Assembly (NCBI GenBank): GCA_913031135.1
Contig: CAJWEH010000003.1
Coordinates: 1-60,833, forward strand
Reading direction: 5' to 3'
DNA length: 60,833 nt
Origin: an uncultured Puniceicoccaceae bacterium
GTDB taxonomy: Bacteria; Verrucomicrobiota; Verrucomicrobiia; Opitutales; Coraliomargaritaceae
In this document: piece after piece, positions 8,751 through 17,649 of the stretch
Layout: every line of letters begins with the position of its first letter
Position numbering within the stretch: position 1 is the first letter of the stretch
Translations under genes and position numbers: made by a program
Notes under the pieces: model-generated
Databases searched by the model: none
Told to the model about the DNA's origin: nothing
What the model saw: the letters and a program-made list of their open reading frames with translations, nothing else

Positions 8751-9646
8751 TCTGTTTTATAAAACTACCCTTATTCAATATTTTAACGATTGCTCTTTTA
8801 TTGTCTCAATCGGGTCTAGTTTTGAATGCATTGAATTGGGTCCCGGGTACGGCAGAGATTTTCTCTGTAGAGGAGCCTATTTTATACAATAGCTTTTCGA
8901 GTGAAACCCTAGAAATTACTCCAAAAGAAATGCCGTTAGTGCTTCCGAAGCTGGGTGATATTTTGATTGATCAAAAAAGTTCTGTTTCTGTGGCAACGAG
9001 CGGAAAAGTGTTTTTTAATTTTGAGGGTCCTGGGAGCCTGTCTATTGATGAGTTGCAGCATAAGCAAAATGTTCAAGCAATTAATGGAACGATCAGCCGC
9101 AGTATTTTTTATTTGGAGAATGGTTCCTTGATTTTGAATTCTGAACAGATGGAAAACGGTTCTTCAGTCATTATTGAGAATCCATTAGGGAAAATTATTC
9201 AAAAAGGGGGTATTTTTTCTATTCGTGTCGAGTTTTTTGATGAAACATTTAAACGAATTTGTACTATAAATTGCTTTAGTGGTAACTTAAAGTATTATGA
9301 TTTGGATGGGAATACTTTAGAGCTCTATGCAGGGCAAAAGTTGGTGTTAATTGCTCAAGACCAATTAATCCGATCTAATAATGTTTCATTATACGATGAA
9401 GACGTAAGTGCATTAGATGATTTCTTGGAACAATGGGCGTCATTTGAAGATTTTAAATTTCCTTTGTTAGCAACTTCTTATGTGGACCCAATGACATTTC
9501 CTGCCTCTGATGATCTCGATCAATCAACCGAAATTTTAAACACCGTTTATTTCCCGATATTAAAACGAAAGGGTTATTTCAATTTGAATACAAATAGACA
9601 AAGACTTAGCCTTGAGGAAATATTTTTCAAAAAAACTAATAGGTAG
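8747..9646 (+). CDS. FecR-domain exported protein
   Basis: A 299-residue protein with a signal peptide (residues 1-29, hydrophobic, ending near LNA) and a FecR-like domain at about 110-210: the recognisable part is IENPLGKIIQKGGIFSIRV, then FSGNLKYYDLDGN and LYAGQKL. In Verrucomicrobiota such proteins are common near polysaccharide and exosortase genes and need not be iron-related. Translation is coupled to the upstream ligase-like protein. The C-terminal 90 residues are acidic and unrecognised. The gene runs 11 bases into the convergent rhodanese gene. Confidence 0.65.
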   Translation: MICFIKLPLFNILTIALLLSQSGLVLNALNWVPGTAEIFSVEEPILYNSFSSETLEITPKEMPLVLPKLGDILIDQKSSVSVATSGKVFFNFEGPGSLSIDELQHKQNVQAINGTISRSIFYLENGSLILNSEQMENGSSVIIENPLGKIIQKGGIFSIRVEFFDETFKRICTINCFSGNLKYYDLDGNTLELYAGQKLVLIAQDQLIRSNNVSLYDEDVSALDDFLEQWASFEDFKFPLLATSYVDPMTFPASDDLDQSTEILNTVYFPILKRKGYFNLNTNRQRLSLEEIFFKKTNR

Positions 9647-9950
9647 CAATCTGTGGGTCTATTGTTGTCGACCAAGCATGAATTCCCCCTTTTAAGTTAA
9701 TGGCATTATTTAAGCCTTTAGATCTTAAAAATTGGACGGCCTGCAAGCTACGCATCCCATGGTGACAATAAACGATGATCGTTTGATCGTTTGGTAATGC
9801 ATGAAATCGATTCGGCAACTCTACTAGTGGGATGTGCAAAGCGTTAGAGATTTGACAAAAGGCAACCTCTTCATCCTCTCTGACATCTAAAAAAATACAG
9901 GAGGGATTTTTTTCTCGAATTTCTTCGGCTTGCGTGACAGAAATTTCCAT
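9636..9950 (-). CDS. Single-domain rhodanese
   Basis: A 104-residue rhodanese. It shows the CH2-type LDVRE motif near residue 22, the active-site loop YCHHGMRS with catalytic C62, and the C-terminal LKGGIHAW signature. Members of this size transfer sulfane sulfur or act as sulfur carriers in the cytoplasm; the specific acceptor cannot be told. Its 3' end overlaps the FecR-domain gene by 11 bases. It is divergent from kdsB with 36 bases between the starts. Confidence 0.9.
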   Translation of the reverse strand: MEISVTQAEEIREKNPSCIFLDVREDEEVAFCQISNALHIPLVELPNRFHALPNDQTIIVYCHHGMRSLQAVQFLRSKGLNNAINLKGGIHAWSTTIDPQIATY

Positions 9951-9986
9951 GGGTTATTTTAATTCTTAGTATTAAAAGTATTCAAC

Positions 9987-10736
9987 ATGACATATAAGCC
10001 AACAATTGTTGTTCCAGCAAGGTTAGAATCGACACGATTTAACCGTAAGTTATTGCATGAGATTAATGGGAAGCCTTTGATTCTTTGGACTGCTGATCGT
10101 ATTAAAGAGCAAGCTCCCGAGTACCCGTTATATTTTGCTGTGGATGCTCCAGAGCTAGAAAAGTGTTTGGTGGATCATGGTTTTCGTGTTATCATGACTA
10201 GTAAAGAGCACCTGAGTGGGACAGATAGGATAGCAGAGGCGAATAAACAGATTGGGGCAAAGTATTTGATCAATGTTCAAGGTGATGAACCATTGATTCA
10301 AAAGCAAGCGATTGAATTACTGGCAGATAATCTAATGGCAACAGATACGATGGTGACATTGGCTACGCCCTTTAAAACAAGGGAGGATTTTGAGGATCCT
10401 AATCAAGTGAAAGTTATTCTCGATGAGTCTGGCCATGCGCTCTACTTTTCTAGAGCAGCCATTCCGTATAATCGAGATACGAAAGGGGGTTTTCCCTCAG
10501 AGTCACCCAATGGACCGAGCTGTTATAAGCATATAGGTTTGTATGGTTATACTAAAACTTTTTTAGAACGTTTTGTGAGTATGGAAGTCGGTGAGCTTGA
10601 ATCTTGTGAAAAATTGGAGCAACTGAGAGTTTTAGAAAAAGGTTATAAAATACAGGTAGCAATTTCTGAGACACAAACAATTGGAATTGATACACAAGCA
10701 GATATTGATGTTTTTAAATCCTATTTAAGTAGTTGA
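9987..10736 (+). CDS. kdsB: 3-deoxy-manno-octulosonate cytidylyltransferase
   Basis: A 249-residue CMP-KDO synthetase, which activates KDO for LPS inner-core synthesis. Evidence is the N-terminal nucleotide loop VPARLESTRFNRKLL, the INVQGDEPLI metal-binding segment near residue 92, SRAAIPYNRD, and KHIGLYGYTK. Length is as in E. coli. Its presence implies an outer membrane with KDO-containing LPS. It heads a run with trpB, trpG, nrdR and a HIT gene, and its end carries a possible trpB promoter. Confidence 0.96.
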   Translation: MTYKPTIVVPARLESTRFNRKLLHEINGKPLILWTADRIKEQAPEYPLYFAVDAPELEKCLVDHGFRVIMTSKEHLSGTDRIAEANKQIGAKYLINVQGDEPLIQKQAIELLADNLMATDTMVTLATPFKTREDFEDPNQVKVILDESGHALYFSRAAIPYNRDTKGGFPSESPNGPSCYKHIGLYGYTKTFLERFVSMEVGELESCEKLEQLRVLEKGYKIQVAISETQTIGIDTQADIDVFKSYLSS

Positions 10737-10763
10737 CAAAATAGGTAAATGACAGCCTTTAAA
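10733..10763 (+). promoter_or_regulatory. Candidate promoter ahead of trpB
   Basis: A perfect TTGACA (10733-10738) overlaps the kdsB stop codon, and TTTAAA (10758-10763) follows after a long 19-base spacer, six bases before the trpB ATG. If used, the trpB transcript would be leaderless or nearly so. Spacer length makes the call weak. Confidence 0.25.
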
Positions 10764-10769
10764 CAATAA

Positions 10770-11990
10770 ATGGATCAAAATTTTACAGAGTTAAATCCGA
10801 ATGATTTACCCACTGAAAGTGGTCATTTTGGTATTTATGGTGGTATGTATGTGCCAGAAACTTTAATGACGCCTCTTTATGAACTGAATCAGGCATACCA
10901 AGACGCAAAAAAAGACCCCGATTTTAACCAAACACTTAAGGCCTACCTAAAGGAGTTTGCGGGTCGACCTACAAACCTATATTTCGCCGAACGACTCACT
11001 GAATATTGCAAGGGTGCTAAGATTTATTTAAAAAGAGAAGACCTATTGCATACGGGAGCTCACAAAATCAATAATGCAATTGGACAGGCACTCCTAGCAA
11101 AGCGTATGGGCAAAAAACGTATCATAGCAGAAACCGGTGCTGGGCAACATGGAATAGCTACTGCTTCTATTTGCGCAAAGTTTGGTTTAGAGTGTGTTAT
11201 TTACATGGGAGAAGAAGATATGCGTAGGCAAGCATTGAATGTTTTTCGGATGCGTTTGTGCGGTGCGGAAGTTCGTGGGGTATCTGCGGGTCAAAAAACA
11301 TTAAAAGAAGCAGTCAATGAAGCAATGCGTGATTGGGTTACGAATGTCCGAAATACTCATTATATTATAGGTTCAGCTTTGGGCTCTCACCCTTTTCCTA
11401 TGATGGTCAGAGATTTTCATCGAGTGATTGGAGAAGAAGCCCGAAGTCAGATCCTTGAAAAGGAAGGACGGCTTCCAGATGAGATCTGCGCCTGTGTCGG
11501 TGGGGGTTCTAATGCCATTGGTTTGTTTTTCCCTTTCCTCAAGGATAAGGACGTACGTTTAACAGGAGTTGAGGCAGGTGGTCGTGCCATTAAAAACGGA
11601 GAACATGCCGCTCGTTTTGTAGGTGGGAAATTGGGTGTTTTGCAAGGTGCTAAGACATGGATTCTGCAAACAGAAGATGGGCAAATTGATGCGACTCATT
11701 CGGTTTCTGCTGGTTTGGATTATGCCGCAGTGGGGCCAGAACACGCATTTTATAAAGATAAAGGGCGTATTGATTTTGGCTATGCTAGTGATGAAGAAGC
11801 ATTGAATGCATTTAAAACGCTTTGTAAGGTAGAGGGCATTGTCCCTGCATTGGAGACGGCTCATGGGATTGCTTATGCTATAAAGCGAGCAAAAGAATTG
11901 TCCAAGGAATCACTAATTCTTTGCAATTTAAGTGGTCGTGGCGATAAGGATGTGCAAGAGGCAGCACGAGTTTTAGGGGAGGATCTATAG
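10770..11990 (+). CDS. trpB: Tryptophan synthase beta chain
   Basis: A 406-residue TrpB1-type enzyme that joins indole and serine to tryptophan with PLP. The PLP lysine is K99 in [10 protein letters not shown]; the phosphate-binding loop [10 protein letters not shown] and the AETGAGQHG segment are intact. Length is usual. No trpA lies next to it; instead trpG follows after two bases, so the trp genes are dispersed in this genome. Confidence 0.97.
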   Translation: MDQNFTELNPNDLPTESGHFGIYGGMYVPETLMTPLYELNQAYQDAKKDPDFNQTLKAYLKEFAGRPTNLYFAERLTEYCKGAKIYLKREDLLHTGAHKINNAIGQALLAKRMGKKRIIAETGAGQHGIATASICAKFGLECVIYMGEEDMRRQALNVFRMRLCGAEVRGVSAGQKTLKEAVNEAMRDWVTNVRNTHYIIGSALGSHPFPMMVRDFHRVIGEEARSQILEKEGRLPDEICACVGGGSNAIGLFFPFLKDKDVRLTGVEAGGRAIKNGEHAARFVGGKLGVLQGAKTWILQTEDGQIDATHSVSAGLDYAAVGPEHAFYKDKGRIDFGYASDEEALNAFKTLCKVEGIVPALETAHGIAYAIKRAKELSKESLILCNLSGRGDKDVQEAARVLGEDL

Positions 11991-11992
11991 CT

Positions 11993-12556
11993 ATGCTTTT
12001 AGTCATCGATAATTATGATTCTTTTACCTACAATCTCGTACAATATTTTGGAGAACTCGGTGTTGAGCAGGTTGTTTATCGAAATGACCAAATTTCAGTT
12101 GAAGCAGCAGTCGACTTAAATCCTGAACGTTTGATGATCTCGCCAGGACCTTGCTCACCAAATGAAGCTGGCGTAAGTATTGATATGATTAAAGCCTTTG
12201 CTGGGAAAATCCCAATTTTAGGAGTTTGTTTAGGGCATCAGTCAATCGGACAATATTTTGGAGGAAAGGTTATAAGAGCTGACCGTTTGATGCATGGTAA
12301 GACATCTCCCGTATTTCATCAAAATACCGATCTTTTTTGTGGGCTTCCAAACCCTATTGAGTGCACGCGTTATCACTCTTTAATAGTGGAGAGAGCATCA
12401 TTGCCCGATTGTCTTACAGTTACTGCTGAGACTAAGGAAGGAGAGATTATGGGTATGGCGCATAGAGACTTGCCGATTTGGGGTGTTCAATTTCATCCGG
12501 AATCAATTGCAACCGTTAAAGGTATTTCCTTGCTAGAAAATTTTCTAAAGCTTTAA
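11993..12556 (+). CDS. trpG: Anthranilate/aminodeoxychorismate synthase glutaminase subunit
   Basis: A 187-residue class I glutamine amidotransferase. The nucleophile is C79 in [10 protein letters not shown], and the His-Glu pair is in QFHPESI near the C-terminus; the N-terminal [10 protein letters not shown] is typical of TrpG/PabA. It supplies ammonia to anthranilate synthase, and perhaps also to aminodeoxychorismate synthase, since one subunit often serves both. The two-base gap after trpB favours the tryptophan role. Confidence 0.9.
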   Translation: MLLVIDNYDSFTYNLVQYFGELGVEQVVYRNDQISVEAAVDLNPERLMISPGPCSPNEAGVSIDMIKAFAGKIPILGVCLGHQSIGQYFGGKVIRADRLMHGKTSPVFHQNTDLFCGLPNPIECTRYHSLIVERASLPDCLTVTAETKEGEIMGMAHRDLPIWGVQFHPESIATVKGISLLENFLKL

Positions 12557-12579
12557 ATAGTAACCTATTTAATTTTTCT

Positions 12580-13026
12580 ATGCTTTGTCCTAAATGTCGG
12601 TCTTTGAATAATAAGGTGATTGATTCTCGCTTAAGTAAAAGTGAGGTTTCAATACGTCGTAGGCGCCAATGCTTGGATTGCGATTACCGCTTTACAACCT
12701 CTGAAGAAGTCATGCGTGCTGACTTGCAGGTTGTAAAAAGAGATGCAACTAGGGAGGATTTTGACCGTAGCAAGTTGGTGAATGGTTTAAAAAAAGCGAT
12801 TGAAAAACGGCCGATTGAGAGCTTGCAAATTGACTTATTAATTTCCGATATCATAGCAACTTTAGAAGAAAAATTTGATCAAGAAGTCTCATCAGAAATG
12901 ATTGGAGAATTAATTATGGAGCGTTTGAAAAAATTGGATAAAATTGCTTATGTACGTTATGCCTCTGTGTATAAAGATTTTCGAGATATCGATGAATTTG
13001 CCAAAGAAGTTAATAAGTTAAAATAA
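12580..13026 (+). CDS. nrdR: Transcriptional repressor NrdR
   Basis: A 148-residue NrdR. The N-terminal zinc ribbon has C3, C6, C31 and C34, with [19 protein letters not shown] between and around them; an ATP-cone domain follows from about residue 47. The family represses ribonucleotide reductase genes according to the ATP/dATP level. No nrd gene or obvious NrdR box is in this window. It begins 23 bases after trpG. Confidence 0.95.
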   Translation: MLCPKCRSLNNKVIDSRLSKSEVSIRRRRQCLDCDYRFTTSEEVMRADLQVVKRDATREDFDRSKLVNGLKKAIEKRPIESLQIDLLISDIIATLEEKFDQEVSSEMIGELIMERLKKLDKIAYVRYASVYKDFRDIDEFAKEVNKLK

Positions 13027-13030
13027 GTGC

Positions 13031-13507
13031 ATGGTTCGATCAAATACAGTCGATCAATTAGAGACTTTAAATGAACTCTTTTCTCAAATATGCCGAATAG
13101 ACCCAGAGCTTACGGAGAATGCAAAAAAAGCGATACGCTTCTTTTCAAAAGAGTCGGAAGTAAATAATACAGAGAGCACTTTGAAGATGGGTGTTCAGAG
13201 TTTGATTGATCTTTATTTTGGCGATTCATTCCAGCGTGTCTGTGGGGTTGAATATTGGCATATCTCTACGGATGAATATCTGGGCACACTCTGGCTAAGA
13301 GAGTCTATTAAAAAAAGACTTTTGAGCTTATCGGGCTACCCTAAAAGTGTCTTTTTAATCACAGGCTTGAGGGCCGTTATTTTAAGAAAGCATCGTTACT
13401 GGTCAAAGTCTTGTGAACATGAGTTTAGGGACTTAAAGTCTTGGATTGAATCATTAACTTTAGCCCGAGTCCCAAAAGATCAAAACTTGAGCTTATTGAT
13501 TCTGTGA
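13031..13507 (+). CDS. Unknown protein between nrdR and HIT gene
   Basis: A 158-residue, apparently cytoplasmic protein that I do not recognise. It has no signal peptide or membrane helix. Notable parts are an acidic N-terminal half with helices, a central aromatic segment (CGVEYWHISTDEYLGTLW), and a basic helix region LRAVILRKHRYW. The start four bases after nrdR and the end 12 bases before the HIT gene place it firmly in the operon, and base composition matches its neighbours, so it is a real gene. Confidence 0.65.
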   Translation: MVRSNTVDQLETLNELFSQICRIDPELTENAKKAIRFFSKESEVNNTESTLKMGVQSLIDLYFGDSFQRVCGVEYWHISTDEYLGTLWLRESIKKRLLSLSGYPKSVFLITGLRAVILRKHRYWSKSCEHEFRDLKSWIESLTLARVPKDQNLSLLIL

Positions 13508-13519
13508 GGACCTGATTTT

Positions 13520-13858
13520 ATGACTACATTATTTGAAAAAATTATCGCTAGAGAAATTCCTGCAAACATTGAATATGAAGATGAGGACTGTATCGTCATA
13601 CATGACATTGATCCTCAAGCACCCATTCACTTATTAATTATTCCAAAGTGTGTGATCCCTAGAATCGCAGAGAGTGATACTAGCGATCCAGCTTTAATCG
13701 GCCGTTTATTTCAAAAAGCATCTTATTTAGCTAAGAAGCTAAATCTTGAAAAAGGCTTTCGCTTAGTGGTGAACAATGGTTTTGATGGAGGAGAAACAGT
13801 TCCTCATTTGCACATACATGTATTAGCGGGAAGGAAACTAGAATGGCCTCCTGGTTGA
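13520..13858 (+). CDS. HIT-family nucleotide hydrolase/transferase
   Basis: A 112-residue HINT-type histidine-triad protein. The triad is H96, H98 and H100 in VPHLHIHVL, with the preceding NNGFDGGETV loop typical of HinT. These enzymes hydrolyse nucleoside phosphoramidates and acyl-adenylates. A GAGG sequence lies about ten bases before the ATG. Last gene of the kdsB operon, ending eight bases before the convergent flavoprotein gene. Confidence 0.92.
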   Translation: MTTLFEKIIAREIPANIEYEDEDCIVIHDIDPQAPIHLLIIPKCVIPRIAESDTSDPALIGRLFQKASYLAKKLNLEKGFRLVVNNGFDGGETVPHLHIHVLAGRKLEWPPG

Positions 13859-13866
13859 TTCTCCCT

Positions 13867-15327
13867 CTAATCTTTTAGGCAATGTAAATTAGTCATTGAG
13901 ATGCCACTTAGCATAGCGCCAATAATGCCTAGAAAGCCTTGGTCTGTGCCAGCGATAAAGAGATTATCTAAGTGAGTTCTTCCATCTTTAATTTTCTGAG
14001 GTGCACCATAAATTGCGCCATTTATATGTCCGGTATATTTGTGTACGGTTCTTGGAGTGAACATATCTGTCGCTATTATTTCTGAAGGGATCTTTTGAAG
14101 TGATTGTTTTGGCTCAAGAATATTTAATGCGACTTCTTGCAGTTTTGAATACCAATAGTTCTTTTGTTTTTGATAGTTGGTTTCTTCTAAATTAAACCAA
14201 TCTTTTGGATGGGCGAGCGCTGTAATTCGTAAGATTCCATGTTCAAGGGTTTCACAATTAGGGTATTCGTAGTTGTTGGGCATACAAATAACACCGCTTG
14301 CAGGATCAACTAATTCACTAGTTGGTGATTGGTACTTAAAATCATCCTGTTCACTAAAAAATATAATGGTATCTTCCCACCCTAGATCTTTTGGTTGGTC
14401 TTCAAATAAAGTAATGGTTTCCGTAAATCCTAGGTTTCCAATATTTTTTTCTGACTGTGCGGGAGTGGGTTTGCAAAGTTTGAAGGTCTCACTAATTCCA
14501 GCAGTCGAGATGATTTTGTCCGCGGTGATAGAGGAACCGTCATCTAGAGTTAGGTGGCTTACAGAGCTGTTTTTAGTGCAGATTTTTTGTACTCCACAAC
14601 GCATCTTTCGGATTCCACCTAGTGAACGATATTGATCTTGAAGTGCTTTAATTATGGTTCGAACTCCATTGAGTGGTCGGGCAAAACCTTCAAAAAACAA
14701 AGATCGAAACATAATCGCAAACTGCCCGAAATCCATATCATGTTCCGTTGCACTTCCATAATACATAGTTGGACATAGTAGCATTGATTCTAATAGAGGG
14801 TTTTGAAAAAATCTTTGAATGCTCTGGCGTGTGGAAGTAAATTCATTGCTAAGATTGAAAGCATCTAAGTCACGAATGGTATGAGACAATTTTCGGAAGC
14901 CGTCTATTTCATTGGGGAATTGATCGGCGACTTGAGATTCTAAAAAGCTAAAGTCATTACTAAAAAATAATTCTGCGGAGGGAAAATGGATCTTGGATCG
15001 TTTTTGAGGTGCTAGATCAAAGGCGTCGTATGGGATTCGCAATTGCCTAAGTAGCTTTGTTAGAGGGGTTCCTTTTGTGCCTTTTGGGACATAGTTCGTG
15101 AGTGCATGTAAGCCCACATCGTATTTAATCCCGTTGATACTATAAAATGAATTCAGACCCCCCGAGGCGTTATGCCTTTCTAGAATGATGGATTTTTTGC
15201 CTGCTAAGCCTAATCGGATGCCCGAGGCTAATCCAGCCATACCTGCTCCAATAATTACAACCTCAAAATGTTGACCATCTAGGTTTGAGTTTTGTTTGCT
15301 TTTTTCTACTGGTGTGGGTTGTGTCAC
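13867..15327 (-). CDS. Phytoene-desaturase-like FAD oxidoreductase
   Basis: A 486-residue flavoprotein of the CrtI/CrtISO/amine-oxidase superfamily. The FAD-binding dinucleotide fold is VVIIGAGMAGLASG at about residues 23-36, followed by LERHNASGGLNSF. The C-terminal FAD segment is LFIAGTDQGFLGIIGAMLSG. The substrate cannot be read from sequence. The gene lies 23 bases after an ACP gene and then a FabF-like ketosynthase gene, which suggests action on an acyl chain or a polyene rather than on carotenoids; no carotenoid genes are nearby. Confidence 0.82.
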   Translation of the reverse strand: MTQPTPVEKSKQNSNLDGQHFEVVIIGAGMAGLASGIRLGLAGKKSIILERHNASGGLNSFYSINGIKYDVGLHALTNYVPKGTKGTPLTKLLRQLRIPYDAFDLAPQKRSKIHFPSAELFFSNDFSFLESQVADQFPNEIDGFRKLSHTIRDLDAFNLSNEFTSTRQSIQRFFQNPLLESMLLCPTMYYGSATEHDMDFGQFAIMFRSLFFEGFARPLNGVRTIIKALQDQYRSLGGIRKMRCGVQKICTKNSSVSHLTLDDGSSITADKIISTAGISETFKLCKPTPAQSEKNIGNLGFTETITLFEDQPKDLGWEDTIIFFSEQDDFKYQSPTSELVDPASGVICMPNNYEYPNCETLEHGILRITALAHPKDWFNLEETNYQKQKNYWYSKLQEVALNILEPKQSLQKIPSEIIATDMFTPRTVHKYTGHINGAIYGAPQKIKDGRTHLDNLFIAGTDQGFLGIIGAMLSGISMTNLHCLKD

Positions 15328-15350
15328 TTGCTCAATGCCTATTACTAAGA

Positions 15351-15599
15351 CTAAGCATTAAATTTTGGCGTCAAGTAGTCAGCGCAACTATCTAAGGATG
15401 CCAATTGAGGATAATCTTCTTCAGGCACCTCAATGCCGTGTTGTTTTCTTAGTTCCATGACTATATCAAGAAAGTCCATTGAGTCTAGATCCATTTGATC
15501 TCTAAGATTTACTTCTGCTTTCAAATTTGAAGTATCTTCATCTGGTGCTATTTCGTTAATGATATCAATTACGATTTGTTTTACTTGTTCAGGAGTCAT
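15351..15599 (-). CDS. Acyl carrier protein (second copy)
   Basis: An 82-residue carrier protein with S40 in LDSMDFLD, a form close to the DSLD motif, as the expected phosphopantetheine site. Helix pattern and acidity fit an ACP. It sits eight bases after a FabF-like gene and before a flavoprotein gene on the same strand, so it is probably the dedicated carrier of that module rather than the housekeeping AcpP, though this cannot be excluded. Confidence 0.88.
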   Translation of the reverse strand: MTPEQVKQIVIDIINEIAPDEDTSNLKAEVNLRDQMDLDSMDFLDIVMELRKQHGIEVPEEDYPQLASLDSCADYLTPKFNA

Positions 15600-15607
15600 A
15601 TTCTGTA

Positions 15608-16852
15608 CTAATTTGAGGAAGGATTATATTTTTTCAATACTAGAGCTGAATTAATTCCTAGCATTCCAAATGAGTTGTTAAGAATTACATCCACTGAGTC
15701 AATGGTGATTGGTTTATTTATCACCAAGTTCTTTACGGCACATTGCTCGTCAAGGTTTTCAACATTTATAGTCGGGTGGATTGTGTTATCCTCAAAGGAG
15801 GGCAGATTTCCCGCCAATTCTAATGCCCCAGCTGCTCCCATTGCGTGTCCAATAAATCCCTTCGTATTGTTCACATAGGTGTTTTCACTCTCTGAAAATA
15901 CTTCTTGGATAGCCTTACATTCTTGAATGTCTCCTTGAGGGGTCGATGTTGCATGCGTGCTGATCAAATCAATATCCTTTGGATTCAGCCCAGCGGATTC
16001 TATCGCTTTTTTCATACATTGTGCCTGGCGTTCTGGATTTGGCAGGACATAATCGCTCGCATCAGAGTTCATGCAGTATCCAATTATCTCAGCGATAATA
16101 GGAGCGTTCCTATTTAAGGCATCCTCCAATCGCTCGAGAACATAGACACAGCCGCCTTCAGCCACTACAATTCCATTTCGATCTATATCAAATGGTCGAC
16201 TTGCCATATTTGGGTCTTCGTGTTTTGCCAAGGCTCCTTGACTTTTAAATCCAGCAAATATGCCAAAAGTCTGGATGCTTTCACTCACGCCCCCAGCTAA
16301 TGCATAATCAATTTCTCCAAGCCTCAGCATTTGTGTGGCTTGAATAATACCAGCATTTCCAGCAGCACAAGCCGCTCCTATAGTATAGTGCGGGCCAGTA
16401 ATGCCCATGTTTATAGTGACCTCACCGGCTGGATTATTGGCAACGGTTCTAGGGTTGTGGTGGTGCGTCCAATAGCGAGTATCGTAGTCAAATTTAGAAA
16501 TATTATAGACCTCGTTTTCAGTTTCAACATTTCCATGTTCTGTCGTCCCTAGATAGACACCCATTCTAGATTTATCTATGGAATCAAGGTCTAATTGGCT
16601 ACTAGCTATCGCTTCCCTAGACGAATAAATTGCAATACTGCCAGCTCGAGTTCCGACTCTTAATTCTTTTCGAGACTGATATTTTTTTGCATCAAAATTA
16701 CAGACACCAGCCGGAACATCGCCCATGTATCGTATGTCAATCATCTGAATATTAGCGATACCCTCGAGTAAATTTTGGCGAAATTCTTGAAGGCTATTGC
16801 CATTTGGTGAAGTGAGTCCGACCCCAGTAATAACTATTCGTGATGAATGCAT
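15608..16852 (-). CDS. Beta-ketoacyl-ACP synthase II-like protein
   Basis: A 414-residue FabF-like condensing enzyme with the full Cys-His-His set: C162 in GAACAAGNAG, H300 in STHATSTPQGD, and H336 in GFIGHAMGAAGA, with K331 ahead of it. It extends acyl-ACP by two carbons from malonyl-ACP. It differs from housekeeping FabF in the segment YWTHHHNPRTVANNP (about 127-141). It heads a three-gene minus-strand unit with an ACP and a CrtI-like flavoprotein, and is divergent from the sigma-factor gene. Confidence 0.9.
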   Translation of the reverse strand: MHSSRIVITGVGLTSPNGNSLQEFRQNLLEGIANIQMIDIRYMGDVPAGVCNFDAKKYQSRKELRVGTRAGSIAIYSSREAIASSQLDLDSIDKSRMGVYLGTTEHGNVETENEVYNISKFDYDTRYWTHHHNPRTVANNPAGEVTINMGITGPHYTIGAACAAGNAGIIQATQMLRLGEIDYALAGGVSESIQTFGIFAGFKSQGALAKHEDPNMASRPFDIDRNGIVVAEGGCVYVLERLEDALNRNAPIIAEIIGYCMNSDASDYVLPNPERQAQCMKKAIESAGLNPKDIDLISTHATSTPQGDIQECKAIQEVFSESENTYVNNTKGFIGHAMGAAGALELAGNLPSFEDNTIHPTINVENLDEQCAVKNLVINKPITIDSVDVILNNSFGMLGINSALVLKKYNPSSN

Positions 16853-16991
16853 TCTTTAAGAAAATTTTCTGAATCTTTTATTTGTAGGTTATCGCTTTAT
16901 AAGACTTTCAATTAGATTCAAACTATTTGTATAGTGTGCAAATCTTTTCTTTTGCAATTTTTTAAAGAATTATTTTATTTAAGTTGTTATT

Positions 16992-17630
16992 ATTAATAAA
17001 AATACAGCTAATAGCATCGTTTCTAATATCCAGAAAACGGATGCAAGTACTCATTTAACTGAGCGTCAAAAAGATTGGGCGATCGTACAGAGTGTCCAAA
17101 ATGGGGATGTTCGCGCCTTTGACCAATTAGTTAAAAAATATCGTGAGCCTATATTTGCGATGATTTATAATATGACGGGTAATCGAGAGGATGCTTCTGA
17201 TCTTGCGCAAGATGTTTTTATTAAATCATTTCGATCGATTAATCGGTTCAGAGGAAATGCTTCATTTTACACGTGGATTTATCGTATCGCTGTAAATACA
17301 TCGATCACCTTTATTAAAAAGTCTAAAAAACAGCGCTTTTTAAATTATGAAACAATTAATGAAGAACTCGTTAGCCAAGAAATCTTGGAATCTTTGACCG
17401 CCAAAAATAAGACAGAAAAAGGTGCTATTTTGTCTGAATTACAGGAAAAATTGAACGCTGGGCTTCAAAAATTGTCTTCTAAACATAGACTCGTGTTAAT
17501 TTTACACGATATTGAAGGCATGGATCATAAATCGATAGGAGCAATTACGAAGACGAGTATTGGTACGGTTCGTTCTCGCTTACACTATGCAAAAAGAGAA
17601 TTACAAGCATATTTAAAAGATTATTTATAA
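16992..17630 (+). CDS. Sigma-70 family (ECF-type) RNA polymerase sigma factor
   Basis: An ECF-type sigma factor. From the first ATG (17160) it would have 156 residues and lack the start of region 2. The frame is open upstream to a stop at 16980-16982 and encodes a normal region 2 entry (DWAIVQSVQNGDVRAFDQLVKKYREPIF at about 17073-17156), so the true protein begins earlier. That stretch has no ATG, GTG, TTG or CTG; ATT codons at 16989 and 16992 are the candidates, and 16992 is my guess. Region 2 continues with DLAQDVFIKSFRSI; region 4 is HKSIGAITKTSIGTVRSRLH. A putative anti-sigma gene follows after 19 bases. Confidence 0.85.
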   Translation: MNKNTANSIVSNIQKTDASTHLTERQKDWAIVQSVQNGDVRAFDQLVKKYREPIFAMIYNMTGNREDASDLAQDVFIKSFRSINRFRGNASFYTWIYRIAVNTSITFIKKSKKQRFLNYETINEELVSQEILESLTAKNKTEKGAILSELQEKLNAGLQKLSSKHRLVLILHDIEGMDHKSIGAITKTSIGTVRSRLHYAKRELQAYLKDYL

Positions 17631-17649
17631 AAAGAATAGTCGCACATAT

